Shown one piece after another: positions 34,274 to 43,563 of a DNA stretch of 64,000 nt (its first letter is position 1; the number at the start of each line of letters is the position of its first letter). The DNA is taken from positions 620,001 to 684,000 of the forward strand of contig NZ_JAMQOT010000002.1 in NCBI RefSeq assembly GCF_029502005.1, in the 5' to 3' direction. A program made the position numbers and the translations under genes. The notes under the pieces were generated by a model. The model saw only the letters and a list, made by a program, of their open reading frames with translations, searched no databases and was not told where the DNA came from. Source of the stretch: Natrinema salsiterrestre. Its GTDB lineage: Archaea; Halobacteriota; Halobacteria; Halobacteriales; Natrialbaceae.

Positions 34274-34305
34274 CTTATGTACATATGAGTACGTCGATGT
34301 ACAAT
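34274..34305 (+). promoter_or_regulatory. trpCBA promoter with two TGTACA boxes
   Basis: tgtacat (34278-34284) and atgtaca (34297-34303) form an inverted pair twelve bases apart, each containing the palindrome TGTACA. The first overlaps the probable TATA box (cttatgta, 34274-34281) and the second overlaps the presumed transcription start a few bases before ATG 34307. TGTACA is the known TrpY box of Methanothermobacter trp genes. Repressor identity here is not shown. Confidence 0.55.
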
Positions 34306-34306
34306 A

Positions 34307-35116
34307 ATGAACTCCGATACGGAGCTCGCTCCCGCGGTGCGGTCGATACTCGAGGCGGCACGGGAGCGCTCGGGCGGGGAGGGCGTCGTCGCGGTCGAGG
34401 CGCGCTCGCTGCCCGAGGCGCTGGCCGACGCCGAGGCCGACGGGCGAGTCCCAGTGATCGCGGAGGTGAAGCCGACGAGTCCGACGGCCGAGGGCACTCG
34501 AGACGACGATCCGGTCGAACTGGCGCGGGCGATGGTCGACGGCGGGGCGGCGGCGATTTCCGTGCTGACGGAGCCGACCCACTTCGGCGGGTCGGCCGAG
34601 GCGCTGACCCGCATCCGCGAGGCCGTCGACGTCCCCGTCCTGCGCAAGGACTTCGTCCTCGACGAAGCGGGGATGGACGTCGTCGAGGCCGATCTGCTCC
34701 TGCTGATCGTCAGGTTCGTAGACGATCTCGAGGGGCTCGTCGCGGCCGCCCGGGAACGCGGCTTTCAGCCCCTCGTGGAGGTCCACGACCGCGCTGAGCT
34801 CGAGACCGCGCTCGAAGCGGGCGCAGAGATCATCGGAGTGAACAACCGGGATCTGGCGCGACTCGAGGTCGACCTCGAAACCTTCGAGTCAGTCGCACCC
34901 CACGCTCCGGACGACGTAACGCTGCTCGCCGAGAGCGGGGTCTCGTCGCCGGCCGACGTTCGGCGAATGCGCGAGGCGGGTGCCGACGCCCTGCTGGTCG
35001 GCAGCGCGATCATGGACCACGGCGCGGGCGACAGCGACGTGACCGCGAACACGCGGCGACTCACGCGAGCGGAATCGGAAGACCAGGCGAACGACGACGA
35101 CACCACCCAGACATGA
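34307..35116 (+). CDS. trpC: Indole-3-glycerol-phosphate synthase
   Basis: 269 residues, TIM barrel. Ring closure of carboxyphenylamino-deoxyribulose phosphate to indole-glycerol phosphate. [14 protein letters not shown] carries the catalytic Lys of strand 1 and [15 protein letters not shown] the second essential Lys. [15 protein letters not shown] and [15 protein letters not shown] complete the active and phosphate sites. First gene of trpCBA; its stop overlaps trpB. Leaderless or nearly so. Confidence 0.96.
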   Translation: MNSDTELAPAVRSILEAARERSGGEGVVAVEARSLPEALADAEADGRVPVIAEVKPTSPTAEGTRDDDPVELARAMVDGGAAAISVLTEPTHFGGSAEALTRIREAVDVPVLRKDFVLDEAGMDVVEADLLLLIVRFVDDLEGLVAAARERGFQPLVEVHDRAELETALEAGAEIIGVNNRDLARLEVDLETFESVAPHAPDDVTLLAESGVSSPADVRRMREAGADALLVGSAIMDHGAGDSDVTANTRRLTRAESEDQANDDDTTQT

Positions 35117-36378
35117 GCACGGAACGCGAACGCGACGACGAGTACGAATCGGGCGGGGGCACGTTCGGCGACTACGGCGGCCAGTACGTCCCCGAGGCGC
35201 TGATGCCGGCCCTGCAGGAACTCGAGGACGCCTACGAGCGCTACGTTCTCGAGAACGAGGACGGCTTCATGGACGAGTTCCGCGATCGGATGCGGGACTT
35301 CGGCGGCCGGCCGACGCCGCTCCAGCGCGCGGATCGGCTGAGCGAGCGCTACGACCGGGAGGTCTACCTCAAGCGCGAGGACCTCCTCCACGGCGGGGCC
35401 CACAAGCTCAACAACGCGCTCGGCCAGGTCCTCCTGGCGAAGTACATGGGCAAAGAGCGGATCATCGCCGAGACCGGTGCCGGGCAGCACGGCACCGCGA
35501 CGGCGATGGCCGCGGCCCACCTCGACATGCCCTGCGAGATCTACATGGGTCGAACGGACGTCAACCGCCAGCGCCCCAACGTCTACCGCATGCGGATGAA
35601 CGGGGCCGAGGTGAACCCGGTCGAGGCCGGCAGCGCGACGCTGAAGGAGGCGATCAACGAGACGATGCGCGACTGGGCGACCACCGTCGAGCGGACCCAC
35701 TACGTGATCGGGTCGGTCGTCGGCCCGCACCCGTTCCCGCGGATGGTCCGGGACTTTCAGGCGGTAATCGGCGAGGAGATTCGCGACCAGATTCGGGAGA
35801 AGGCGGGACGGCTGCCCGACAGCGTCGTCGCCTGCGCCGGCGGCGGCTCGAACACGATGGGCACGTTCCACGCGTTCGTCCCCGACGAGGGCGTGGATCT
35901 GTACGCCGTCGAAGCCGGCGGCTCGAGCCTCGAGATCGACGAGGAAAACGGAATGGCCCCCAACTCCGCGACGCTCTCGACGGGGACCGACGGCGTCCTC
36001 CACGGCGCGATGACGAAGCTCCTCCAGGCCGGTGACGGCCAGATCGTCGAATCCCACAGCGTCAGCGCGGGGCTCGACTACGCCGGCGTCGGCCCCGAGC
36101 TGTCGCATCTCGTCGATATCGGGCGAGTTACGCCCACGAACGTCGACGACGACGACGCGCTCAACGGGTTCCACCGACTCTCGCGACTCGAGGGGATCAT
36201 CCCCGCGCTCGAGTCGAGTCACGCGCTCGGGTATCTCGAAGAAGAACACGACGAACTCGGCGACCTCGTCGTCGTCAACGTCTCCGGGCGCGGCGACAAG
36301 GACCTCGAGACCGTGCTCGAGGAGACCGAGAAACGCGATCTCGAGGCCGCACCCGAAATCGAGGTGTTCGACGGGTGA
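35113..36378 (+). CDS. trpB: Tryptophan synthase beta chain
   Basis: 421 residues; joins indole and serine with [19 protein letters not shown] and LYLKRED-type sequence are followed by [15 protein letters not shown] with the PLP lysine. [14 protein letters not shown] and [12 protein letters not shown] (phosphate-binding glycines) are present, as is [16 protein letters not shown]. It is of the classical TrpB1 type that pairs with TrpA. Four-base overlap with both trpC and trpA. Confidence 0.97.
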   Translation: MSTERERDDEYESGGGTFGDYGGQYVPEALMPALQELEDAYERYVLENEDGFMDEFRDRMRDFGGRPTPLQRADRLSERYDREVYLKREDLLHGGAHKLNNALGQVLLAKYMGKERIIAETGAGQHGTATAMAAAHLDMPCEIYMGRTDVNRQRPNVYRMRMNGAEVNPVEAGSATLKEAINETMRDWATTVERTHYVIGSVVGPHPFPRMVRDFQAVIGEEIRDQIREKAGRLPDSVVACAGGGSNTMGTFHAFVPDEGVDLYAVEAGGSSLEIDEENGMAPNSATLSTGTDGVLHGAMTKLLQAGDGQIVESHSVSAGLDYAGVGPELSHLVDIGRVTPTNVDDDDALNGFHRLSRLEGIIPALESSHALGYLEEEHDELGDLVVVNVSGRGDKDLETVLEETEKRDLEAAPEIEVFDG

Positions 36379-37244
36379 GCGATACGTCGTCGGAATACGA
36401 CAGCGACATCGAAGCGGCCATCCGCGGGAACCACCCCGCGCTCATCACGTACATCACCGCGGGCGATCCCTCGCTCGAGGACACCAAGGCGTACGTCGAG
36501 GCCCTCGACCGCGGCGGCTCGGACCTGATCGAGCTCGGACTCCCGTTCTCGGAGCCGATCGCGGAGGGGCAGACGATCCAGGCGGCGATCAATCGCGCGC
36601 TCGCGGCCGGGACGACCCCCGAGGGGTTCTTCGAACTGGTCGAGGACCTCGAGACCGAGGCACCGCTGCTGGTGATGACGTACTACAACATGATTCTCCA
36701 ATATGGTTCGGAGCCGGACGTGCGGCCCTTCGTCGAACGCGCTGCCGAAGCCGGGCTCTCGGGGATCATCGTCCCGGACCTGCCCGCCGAGGAGGCCGAT
36801 CCGCTGCGGGACGCCTGCGACGACAACGGACTCGACCTGATCTTCATCATCGCACCGACGACCGAGGGCGAGCGCCTGGACGCCGTCATGTCCCGGGTCT
36901 CGGGCTTCGCCTACGTCCAGGCTCGCCTCGGGACGACCGGCGCACGCGCGAACGTGTCGGGCGCGACCTACGACAGCCTCGCGCGGCTCTCGAAGTACGA
37001 CGTCCCCAAAGCCGTCGGGTTCGGGGTCAGCGAGGGCGATCACGCGGCCGAGATCATCGAGGCCGGTGCCGACGGCGTCATCGTCGGCAGCGCGCTCATC
37101 GACATAATTGCATCGAGCGACGATCCGAGCGACGCGGTCGACGCGCTCGAGGCCAAAGCGGCGGAACTCAAACGGGGCGCACGTCGCGGCGCGGAGACCC
37201 TCACGGACGATCCGGAAGATACACCGGAACCAGAACAGCCATAA
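36375..37244 (+). CDS. trpA: Tryptophan synthase alpha chain
   Basis: 289 residues, GTG start inside the trpB stop. TIM barrel cleaving indole-glycerol phosphate. [16 protein letters not shown] leads in; [20 protein letters not shown] holds the catalytic region. The acid Glu of ELG is kept, whereas the second acid, Asp in bacterial PLADG, is Glu here (PIAEG). [15 protein letters not shown] and [11 protein letters not shown] follow. A charged 30-residue tail is extra. A short 24-base gap leads to the ADTH synthase gene. Confidence 0.96.
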   Translation: MSDTSSEYDSDIEAAIRGNHPALITYITAGDPSLEDTKAYVEALDRGGSDLIELGLPFSEPIAEGQTIQAAINRALAAGTTPEGFFELVEDLETEAPLLVMTYYNMILQYGSEPDVRPFVERAAEAGLSGIIVPDLPAEEADPLRDACDDNGLDLIFIIAPTTEGERLDAVMSRVSGFAYVQARLGTTGARANVSGATYDSLARLSKYDVPKAVGFGVSEGDHAAEIIEAGADGVIVGSALIDIIASSDDPSDAVDALEAKAAELKRGARRGAETLTDDPEDTPEPEQP

Positions 37245-37268
37245 CTGCAAGCTTGCTACACTCCCGCA

Positions 37269-38063
37269 ATGACCACAGGAATTGACGCACGACTCGAGCG
37301 AATCGGTACGGACGGATCGTACGTGATCGTCCCGATGGACCACGGCATCACGATGGGTGCCGTCACGGGACTGAAAGACATCGAATCGACGATCGACGGC
37401 GTAACCAGCGGCGGGGCGGACGCGGTGCTCACGCAGAAGGGGATCGCGCCTCGCGTTCACGACAACAAGAACGGCAAGGGCTATATCGTTCACCTCAACG
37501 GCTCGACGACGATCGGGCCCGACGAGGAGGACAAACGGATGACCGGGACCGTCGAGGAAGCCATCCGTGTCGGTGCCGACGCCGTCTCCTTTCACATCAA
37601 CGTCGGCTCGGATCACGAACCGGACCAGATCAGCCAGCTTTCCGAGGTCACCGAGCGAGCCCAGCGGTTCGGCATCCCCGTGCTCGCGATGGCTTACGCT
37701 CGCGGCCCCGGCGTCGACTCGGCGGACCCCGAAGCGCTGGGGCACGCGGTTCGACTCGCCGAGGAGCTCGGCGCCGACATCGTCAAGACGGGCTACAGCG
37801 GCGACGCGGAGAGCTTCCAGCACGTCGTCGAGTCGACCCGGCTCCCGGTCGTCATCGCCGGCGGGTCGAAGGGAACCGACCGCGAGACGATCGAGATGGT
37901 ACGCGGCGTGATGGACGCCGGCGGCGCCGGTATCTCCATGGGCCGATCGATCTTCCAGCACGAGGATCCCGAGGCCATCGCCCGAGCGGTCGCCGGCGTG
38001 ATTCACGACGATCTCTCAACGGAGGAAGCGCTGGCCGAAGCGGGACTGGCGCTCGAGGCCTGA
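37269..38063 (+). CDS. aroA': 2-amino-3,7-dideoxy-D-threo-hept-6-ulosonate synthase
   Basis: 264 residues, class I aldolase-like TIM barrel. This is the first step of the archaeal shikimate route that replaces DAHP synthase. YVIVPMDHGITMGAV, VLTQKGIAPRVHDNKNGKG and ADIVKTGYSGD (Schiff-base Lys) are typical; VIAGGSKGTDRETI and GISMGRSIFQHEDP form the phosphate site. Its closeness to trpCBA and to 3-dehydroquinate synthase II separates it from true fructose-bisphosphate aldolase. Confidence 0.93.
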   Translation: MTTGIDARLERIGTDGSYVIVPMDHGITMGAVTGLKDIESTIDGVTSGGADAVLTQKGIAPRVHDNKNGKGYIVHLNGSTTIGPDEEDKRMTGTVEEAIRVGADAVSFHINVGSDHEPDQISQLSEVTERAQRFGIPVLAMAYARGPGVDSADPEALGHAVRLAEELGADIVKTGYSGDAESFQHVVESTRLPVVIAGGSKGTDRETIEMVRGVMDAGGAGISMGRSIFQHEDPEAIARAVAGVIHDDLSTEEALAEAGLALEA

Positions 38064-38192
38064 CGCGTCGCTCTTCGACTTCGATTTTCTCCGACGATCA
38101 CGCAGGGCCGACCGCGGGCCCTCCGCAGTCGCGCTGTACCTCTCGCCTCGGCTACCGGAAGAATTTCGGCGGCCGTCTCCCTTTGCGAACCC

Positions 38193-38765
38193 GTGACCGA
38201 CGCCGAGGAGCTCACGCTCGCGGACGAGATCGTCGCCCGCGCGCGGATTCACGCCCGCGAAGTCGTCGACGAAGACGAGTTGGCCGTCGATCTCGAGGCC
38301 CTCGAGTGGGACGTGTCGGAGCGAGCGCGTCGCCGAGCGGGGCTCTGTCGGTGGGACGCCGACCGCGAGGTGGCGACGATCGTCCTCGCTCGACGCGCGT
38401 ACGACCGCTACGACTGGCCCGAGTTCGCCGAAATCGTCCGCCACGAACTGGTCCACGCCTGGGAGTTCCAGCGTTTCGGCGAGTCCGGGCACGGCGACCG
38501 GTTTCGCGAGCGGGCGGCGGCGCTCGAGGCCCCGCGTTACTGCGAGTCGTTCGCGGAGCCGCGGTACGTGCTCCGGTGTCGCTCGACGGACTGTGACTGG
38601 CGGGCGGCGCGACACCGCGCGTCGAAGCCGGTGAAGGCTCCCGACCGGTATCGCTGCGGGGCCTGCGGTGGGTCCTACGAGGTCGAACACGCGGATAGCG
38701 GTCGGACGTGGACGACCGCGAGCGGGTACGGCGGCGCGAAGGCCGCGCTCGGCGACGAGTGGTAG
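38193..38765 (+). CDS. SprT-like zinc metallopeptidase domain protein
   Basis: 190 residues, GTG start. The metal motif is IVRHELVHAWEFQ (HExxH), followed by GESGHGDRFRERAAAL, whose His is the likely third ligand. The C-terminal zinc ribbon has CRSTDC and CGACGGSYEV. This is the SprT/Spartan layout; eukaryotic relatives cut DNA-protein crosslinks. An archaeal protease role is plausible but not shown. Confidence 0.87.
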   Translation: MTDAEELTLADEIVARARIHAREVVDEDELAVDLEALEWDVSERARRRAGLCRWDADREVATIVLARRAYDRYDWPEFAEIVRHELVHAWEFQRFGESGHGDRFRERAAALEAPRYCESFAEPRYVLRCRSTDCDWRAARHRASKPVKAPDRYRCGACGGSYEVEHADSGRTWTTASGYGGAKAALGDEW

Positions 38766-38824
38766 CGAGGACGGGGCGAGTCGACCGCGGAAGGCTTATT
38801 CGCCTCACGATGCCTGTTTCGAGT

Positions 38825-39361
38825 ATGAGAATTGTCGATCTGATGCTGGGGAAATCCGAGCCCGGCGAACACGGGATCGAGGGGAAGTCGTACGCGCTTC
38901 CCAAGGAGACCCACGACTTCGTCTATCCGATCGCGGTTCGCCGCGAGGAGGTCGAGGCCTTCGGTGACTTGCTCGAGGCGGCCGGCGACGGGCCGTCCGG
39001 CGAGACGGACCCCGAGGAGCTCCAGGCGGTCATCGACGACGTGGGCGGCGAGGACGCGGATATCGATACCGACGCACTGGTCGAGCGGCTGCAGCGGCCC
39101 CAGAACGCGGCCGCGTCGGTGATCGAGACCTGGAGCGAGGGGCTCGAGCGGGATATCGGGGTCGTCTACGCCCGCCGCGGGACCCGTCAGGTCCTGGTCG
39201 AGTTCGTCAAACGCTGCAAGGACCGCGACGAGGACTCCTCGGACTCGTTCGAGCTCCCCGAGAACTTCCAGGACGCGGCGGCGCTGCTCAAGCGACTCGA
39301 GGAGGGGACGGACACCCAGTATCGTGCCGTCGTACACACGGATCTGCTGCCGGAGGAGTAG
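38825..39361 (+). CDS. Conserved haloarchaeal protein of unknown function
   Basis: 178 residues from ATG 38825 (ATG 38810 in frame is possible). MRIVDLMLGKSEPGEHGIEG starts the protein; YALPKETHDFVYPIAVRREE follows. It is mainly alpha/beta with an acidic middle. The AT-rich gcttatt at about 38793 suits a leaderless start at 38825. No enzyme motif or family recognised. Confidence 0.7.
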   Translation: MRIVDLMLGKSEPGEHGIEGKSYALPKETHDFVYPIAVRREEVEAFGDLLEAAGDGPSGETDPEELQAVIDDVGGEDADIDTDALVERLQRPQNAAASVIETWSEGLERDIGVVYARRGTRQVLVEFVKRCKDRDEDSSDSFELPENFQDAAALLKRLEEGTDTQYRAVVHTDLLPEE

Positions 39362-39374
39362 GAGCCGTCGTCGG

Positions 39375-40049
39375 CTAGACGATCGTCTCGAAGGACTCGA
39401 GCGACGCGAGTTCGTAGGTCGGCTCGTGGTCGCGCGGCCCGTCGTCGCGGCCGGTATCGAGCCAGGCCGAATCGAGTCCCATCGCGTTGGCGCCCGCGAT
39501 ATCGGCGTGGAGCGAGTCCCCGACGTGGATCGCCGCGTCCGGCGCGACGTCGAGTTCTCCGAGCGCGCGTTCGAACGGCGCGGCGTTCGGCTTCGGGAGG
39601 ATGCCAGCGCTCGGCTCCGTAAACACCCGCACGTCGAAGGCGTCCGCGATCCCCAGCGCCCGGAGTTTTCGGGTCTGCGTTTTCCGTCCGCCGTTCGTGA
39701 TGAGCCCGACGGAGCCTCGAGTCCGGGCGTACTCGAGCGCCGCGTTCGCCCCGGGTCGGAACCGGACGGCGGTCGGGTCCCGCCGCTCGAGGTACGCCGC
39801 TGCAAGCGTCGGCGCGACGTCTGGATCGACGCCGGCTCGTTGCGCGACTTCGGTGAAGAGGTGGTCGTAGAACTCCCGATCCGTTTCGGCCGTCGGCAGG
39901 TCGGGGACGGCAGCGCGAAGGTCCGCGGGCGTACAGAACCGCTCGCAGCCGGCGCGCTCGAAGGTCGACTCGAGCAGCGCCGCGGGGTCCTGCGTGGATT
40001 CACAGAGGGTGTGGTCGAGATCGAAACAGATCGCGTCGTAGGCGGCCAT
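39375..40049 (-). CDS. HAD-superfamily hydrolase
   Basis: 224 residues. Motif I is ICFDLDHTLCEST with the nucleophile Asp, motif II LITNGGRKTQTRKL, motif III Lys in GILPKPNAAPF, and motif IV HVGDSLHADIAGANAMG. A helical cap of about 70 residues lies after motif I (subfamily IA). It is probably a phosphatase for a small phosphorylated metabolite; the substrate is unknown. Confidence 0.9.
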   Translation of the reverse strand: MAAYDAICFDLDHTLCESTQDPAALLESTFERAGCERFCTPADLRAAVPDLPTAETDREFYDHLFTEVAQRAGVDPDVAPTLAAAYLERRDPTAVRFRPGANAALEYARTRGSVGLITNGGRKTQTRKLRALGIADAFDVRVFTEPSAGILPKPNAAPFERALGELDVAPDAAIHVGDSLHADIAGANAMGLDSAWLDTGRDDGPRDHEPTYELASLESFETIV

Positions 40050-40361
40050 CTGTCGCGTCCTACGAGCGGGGGCGTTCTCAACGTTTCGCCGACTAGGTGG
40101 ATGGCTCTCGAAAGAGACTGCTACTACCGACGCGAACGCTCCGAAAGCCCCGACGCTCTCCGTCGGCTGCAGCTCGCTGCGATCCTCGCCTCGCTCCGCT
40201 CGGCTGCGGTTCTCGCGTCGCTTCGCCGGACGAGAGCGTCGCCCCTTTCAGTCCCGCCCGGCGGTGGGTTGCCGAGATAGCCGAAACGGGGTCGTCGCTG
40301 CAATTCGAGCCGACACCGACGATTCCGCAGCAGTTATTTTTACTGACACGCCTCACGGCGT
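40050..40361. other. 312-base intergenic region with repeat-like GC-rich segment
   Basis: No gene. About 40130-40235 is a run of short, imperfectly repeated ctcgcttcg/cgctccg-like units (e.g. cgctccgaaagccccgacg, then cctcgcctcgctccgctcgg). I recall such segments scattered between haloarchaeal genes. The right end (agttatttttactg, 40333-40346) is the promoter of the next gene. Confidence 0.5.
40331..40346 (+). promoter_or_regulatory. TATA box of the CARF-wHTH gene
   Basis: agttatttttactga, the only AT-rich block in the region, stands about 16-30 bases before ATG 40362, fitting a leaderless transcript. Confidence 0.5.
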
Positions 40362-41231
40362 ATGGAGGTCGTCAAGCGAGTGCACGTCGTGCCGCTGGGC
40401 TACGAGTTCGATCGGATCCTCGAGCCGATCAGGACCCAGCGGGCGGATCTGGTCTATCTCCTCGAGGGCGACAGTACGGGCGGAAGAGGGAGAACAGACG
40501 AACGAGACGGTGAAACAGACGGTGGAACCGGCGAGCGGAACGCGACGGCGAGGGCCGAGTATCACGACGAGTTGCGCGAGGAACTCGAGTCGATCGTGCC
40601 GGAGGTTCGGACCCGCGAGTGCGACCTGACGGACGTCTACGCCGTCCTCGGCGACGTGACGACGATCGCGGACGTGCACGCGGACGATCAGGTGTACGTC
40701 AACGTCTCGGGGGCCGGGACGATTCCGGCGATCGGCGCGACGATCGCGTGCATGGACGTCTCGACGGACGCCCACGCCTACTACGTCGAGCCCTCGGAGT
40801 ACGCCCACGACGGAACGACCGAACCCATCTCGTTCGGCCTCGACGAGATGGAGGAGGTGCCGACGTATCCGATCGAGTCGCCGACGCGCGATCAGGTCGC
40901 GATCATGGAGTTGCTCTCCGATCCCGGCGCGTGGGAGGGGTTCCACGAGGATCGAACGGCCCCGCCGAAGAAGAAGGACCTCATCGAGTACGCGCGGGAC
41001 CGCGAGCTCTCCTTTATGGCCGATCGGCGCTCGCCCGACGAGCGCTCCGGCGAGGACAAGGGCGCGTTTCGAGTACTGGATACGCACGTCCTCGAGCCCC
41101 TCGCCGAGGACGGCTACGTCACGATCGAGTCGGTCGGCCGTCGGCGCGTCGTCGAGCTGACCGAGCGGGGCGAAAACGCCTACCGCGCGTTCCGGCACAA
41201 GCTCATGGAGGACGCGGGAGAGCTGCGGTAG
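40362..41231 (+). CDS. HFX_2341-type regulator (CARF-like domain plus winged helix)
   Basis: 289 residues. The N-terminal Rossmann-like domain (about 1-150) begins KRVHVVPLGYEFDRILEPI and contains YVNVSGAGTIPAIGATIAC, the nucleotide-loop region of CARF-like folds. The C-terminal wHTH includes KKKDLIEYARDRELSF and VTIESVGRRRVVELTERGEN (the wing). Family members are annotated as HFX_2341 family regulators (DUF6293). Residues 38-66 are a low-complexity Gly/Thr/Glu/Arg insert inside the sensor domain. No CRISPR-cas genes are in the window. Confidence 0.78.
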   Translation: MEVVKRVHVVPLGYEFDRILEPIRTQRADLVYLLEGDSTGGRGRTDERDGETDGGTGERNATARAEYHDELREELESIVPEVRTRECDLTDVYAVLGDVTTIADVHADDQVYVNVSGAGTIPAIGATIACMDVSTDAHAYYVEPSEYAHDGTTEPISFGLDEMEEVPTYPIESPTRDQVAIMELLSDPGAWEGFHEDRTAPPKKKDLIEYARDRELSFMADRRSPDERSGEDKGAFRVLDTHVLEPLAEDGYVTIESVGRRRVVELTERGENAYRAFRHKLMEDAGELR

Positions 41232-41264
41232 GACGCTGCGTCAGCGGGGAGGCGCGAGGGCGGC

Positions 41265-41849
41265 TCAGTCGCCGTCGTGGACCAGTAGGTACAGCTTCGT
41301 CCCCAGCCGAGCGAGCTCGAGGTCGGCCTCGAGACGCTCGATGTGAGCACGAAGCGCCGCCGCGTCGAGCCCCGGGAACTCGCGGTCGGTGCGGGCGTCG
41401 AGGTGGCTGCTCGCGCGAGCGAGCAGGAAGGGCGCGGCGTCAGCGAGGTGCGAGCCCGGGAGCTCGGGGCCAGCGGCGCGGCCGCGCTCGACCGCGGCCA
41501 GGACCTCTCGGGCCGCGATGAGCGTCCGTCGCAGCGAGCGGATCTCGGCGGCGTCCGCGGGCGGCGACAGGTACCGCGTCAGCAGTTCCTCGGCCGCGAC
41601 GACGTCGTCGGGATCGACGTCGAACGCGTCCGCGAACCGCTCGCGCTCGAGGTCGCCGACGTCGATGCGCCGAGCGGCGAGGCGGAGGGACCCGAGCACG
41701 GCCGCCGATCGGCCGTACTCGAGGGCCGCCAGCTCGCCCGCGTGGTCGAACGCGGCTCGCGCGACCTCGGCCGCAGGACCCACCCCGAGCCGGCGGGCGG
41801 CGCAGTCGATCGACAGTTCGGCGTCCGTCTCGAGGTGGCGCTGACCCAT
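41265..41849 (-). CDS. Hypothetical helical protein, possibly TFB-like cyclin fold
   Basis: 194 residues, helical and Ala/Arg/Leu-rich. The segment from about 10 to 100 recalls a TFB cyclin repeat pair in spacing: AARRLGVGPAAEVARAAFDH, then YGRSAAVLGSLRLAARR and FDVDPDDVVAAEELLTRYL. The zinc ribbon and B-reader of TFB are absent. The last third (LRAHIERLEADLELARLGTK) is a long helix. The resemblance is my reading and needs a profile search; otherwise it is of unknown function. Divergent from 3-dehydroquinate synthase. Confidence 0.6.
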   Translation of the reverse strand: MGQRHLETDAELSIDCAARRLGVGPAAEVARAAFDHAGELAALEYGRSAAVLGSLRLAARRIDVGDLERERFADAFDVDPDDVVAAEELLTRYLSPPADAAEIRSLRRTLIAAREVLAAVERGRAAGPELPGSHLADAAPFLLARASSHLDARTDREFPGLDAAALRAHIERLEADLELARLGTKLYLLVHDGD

Positions 41850-41900
41850 ATTCGAACGATCGGCCGAACAGGTATTATCAATTTCTGAGAAAGTATTTCA

Positions 41901-41954
41901 ACTATCGTTACTATCGTGAGTGTCGTAACTAACGGGATAGTAGCGATAGTAACG
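41901..41954. promoter_or_regulatory. Inverted repeat in divergent promoter region
   Basis: cgttactatcg (41906-41916) and cgatagtaacg (41944-41954) are perfect 11-base inverted repeats. An extra actatcg (41901-41907) and gatagt (41936-41941) repeat the half-site. It lies in the 297-base gap between the divergent genes, closer to the minus-strand gene start. It looks like a multi-site operator or a cruciform-forming element. Confidence 0.45.
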
Positions 41955-42146
41955 ACTGATACGGATCGGGAAGCGAGGCGGCGACCCGGAGCTGCCGGCC
42001 GTCGCTGTGCGATCGGTCTCACAGCGATTCACGATCGATAGCGGGGCTCGATCGGTATCGGAGGGCGGTATCCCGGACCGGGGGAGCGATCCGCCGCCCT
42101 TGTTCGATCCGCCACGTTCAAGCCCGTTCCCTTCGAGGGTCGATGC

Positions 42147-43346
42147 ATGACGCGATCTGTTTGGGTCAAAGCCGACGACACCGTCGGTGACTGGGACGAC
42201 CGCCGGGCGCGGATCACCGCCGCGCTCGAGGCGGGTGCAGACTGGGTACTGGTCGACGAGGGAGACGTGGAACGCGTCCGCGAACTCGGCGATATCAACG
42301 TCGCGGCGTTTCGAACCGACGGGGACGTGACCCTCGTCGACGACATCGACGACGCCGAAGGCGGGAGCGACGACGCCGAACCGGCCGCACGGGCGGACGC
42401 GGTGGTCGTCGGCAAGAACGGCGAGGGCGACGCGACGATCGACCTGCCCGAGGACTTCTCCGGATCGGCCGACCTCTCGACGCTGCGCCGCGACGGCGAC
42501 TTCCAGCGCGGCGCGTACGTCCGCATCCTCGGCAAGGAGTACGAGCGCTTCGCCGAAACCGCCGCCGAGGAGGCCGACCACACGATCGTCGTCGGCGAGG
42601 ACTGGACGATCATCCCCCTCGAGAACCTGATCGCGCGCATCGGGGAGGAGACGGACCTCGTGGCGGGCGTCACCAGCGCCGAGGAGGCCAAAACGGCGTT
42701 CGAGACCCTCGAAATCGGGTCCGACGCCGTCCTGCTCGACTCGGACGACCCCGACGAGATCCGCGAGACCGTCGCGGTCCGCGACGAGGCCGAACGCGAG
42801 AGCCTCGATCTCGAATATGCGGAAGTGGTCGACATCGAACGAGCGGGCAGCGCGGATCGAGTCTGCGTCGATACCGGGAATCTGCTCGAGCACGACGAGG
42901 GAATGCTCGTCGGATCGATGAGCCGGGGGCTGGTCTTCGTCCACGGCGAGACCGCCGAATCGCCGTACGTCGCCTCCCGTCCCTTCCGCGTCAACGCCGG
43001 CGCGGTCCACGCCTACGTCCGGACGCCCGACGGCGGCACGAAGTACCTCTCCGAACTCCAGAGCGGGGACGAAGTCCAGATCGTCGATCTCGACGGCAAC
43101 ACCCGCGAGGCCGTCGTCGGCCGGGTCAAGATCGAACAGCGACCGATGTTCCGGCTCGCCCTCGAGACCGAGAGCGGCGACCGCGTCGAAACGCTGCTCC
43201 AGAACGCCGAGACGATCAAGGTCCCCACTTCGGAGGGACGCAAAGCGGTGACGGACGTCGAAGCCGGCGACGAGATCCTGCTGTACGCCGAGGACACGGC
43301 GCGACACTTCGGCGAGCCGGTCGAGGAGAGTATCATCGAGAAATAG
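42147..43346 (+). CDS. aroB': 3-dehydroquinate synthase II (archaeal type)
   Basis: 399 residues. Oxidative deamination and cyclisation of ADTH to 3-dehydroquinate, NAD-dependent, in archaea lacking DAHP synthase and AroB. MTRSVWVKADDTVGDWDDR, IIPLENLIARIGEETDLVAG and VGSMSRGLVFVHGETAESPY are characteristic of the family. RPFRVNAGAVHAYVRTPDG and TKYLSELQSGDEVQIVD follow. Normal family length. Works directly after the synthase encoded at 37.3 kb; transcribed on its own here. Confidence 0.95.
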   Translation: MTRSVWVKADDTVGDWDDRRARITAALEAGADWVLVDEGDVERVRELGDINVAAFRTDGDVTLVDDIDDAEGGSDDAEPAARADAVVVGKNGEGDATIDLPEDFSGSADLSTLRRDGDFQRGAYVRILGKEYERFAETAAEEADHTIVVGEDWTIIPLENLIARIGEETDLVAGVTSAEEAKTAFETLEIGSDAVLLDSDDPDEIRETVAVRDEAERESLDLEYAEVVDIERAGSADRVCVDTGNLLEHDEGMLVGSMSRGLVFVHGETAESPYVASRPFRVNAGAVHAYVRTPDGGTKYLSELQSGDEVQIVDLDGNTREAVVGRVKIEQRPMFRLALETESGDRVETLLQNAETIKVPTSEGRKAVTDVEAGDEILLYAEDTARHFGEPVEESIIEK

Positions 43347-43563
43347 GTGCTTTCGTCGAGCTTTCGCCTCGCCACCATAGTTAATTGGTAACATACCTCT
43401 CGTCAGTCGGGTTCCTGAATCGAAATACGCCCGCGTCGTCTCAGTCGTGCAAATAGTTCGTCGCCGTTACACTGCTCCGAGAATCAAAATGCAGTTTTGC
43501 TAGGCATTCAGGACGACGGTAACTACAATCTATGAGGGCTGGTACCGTGCCATTCTCTCGGGT

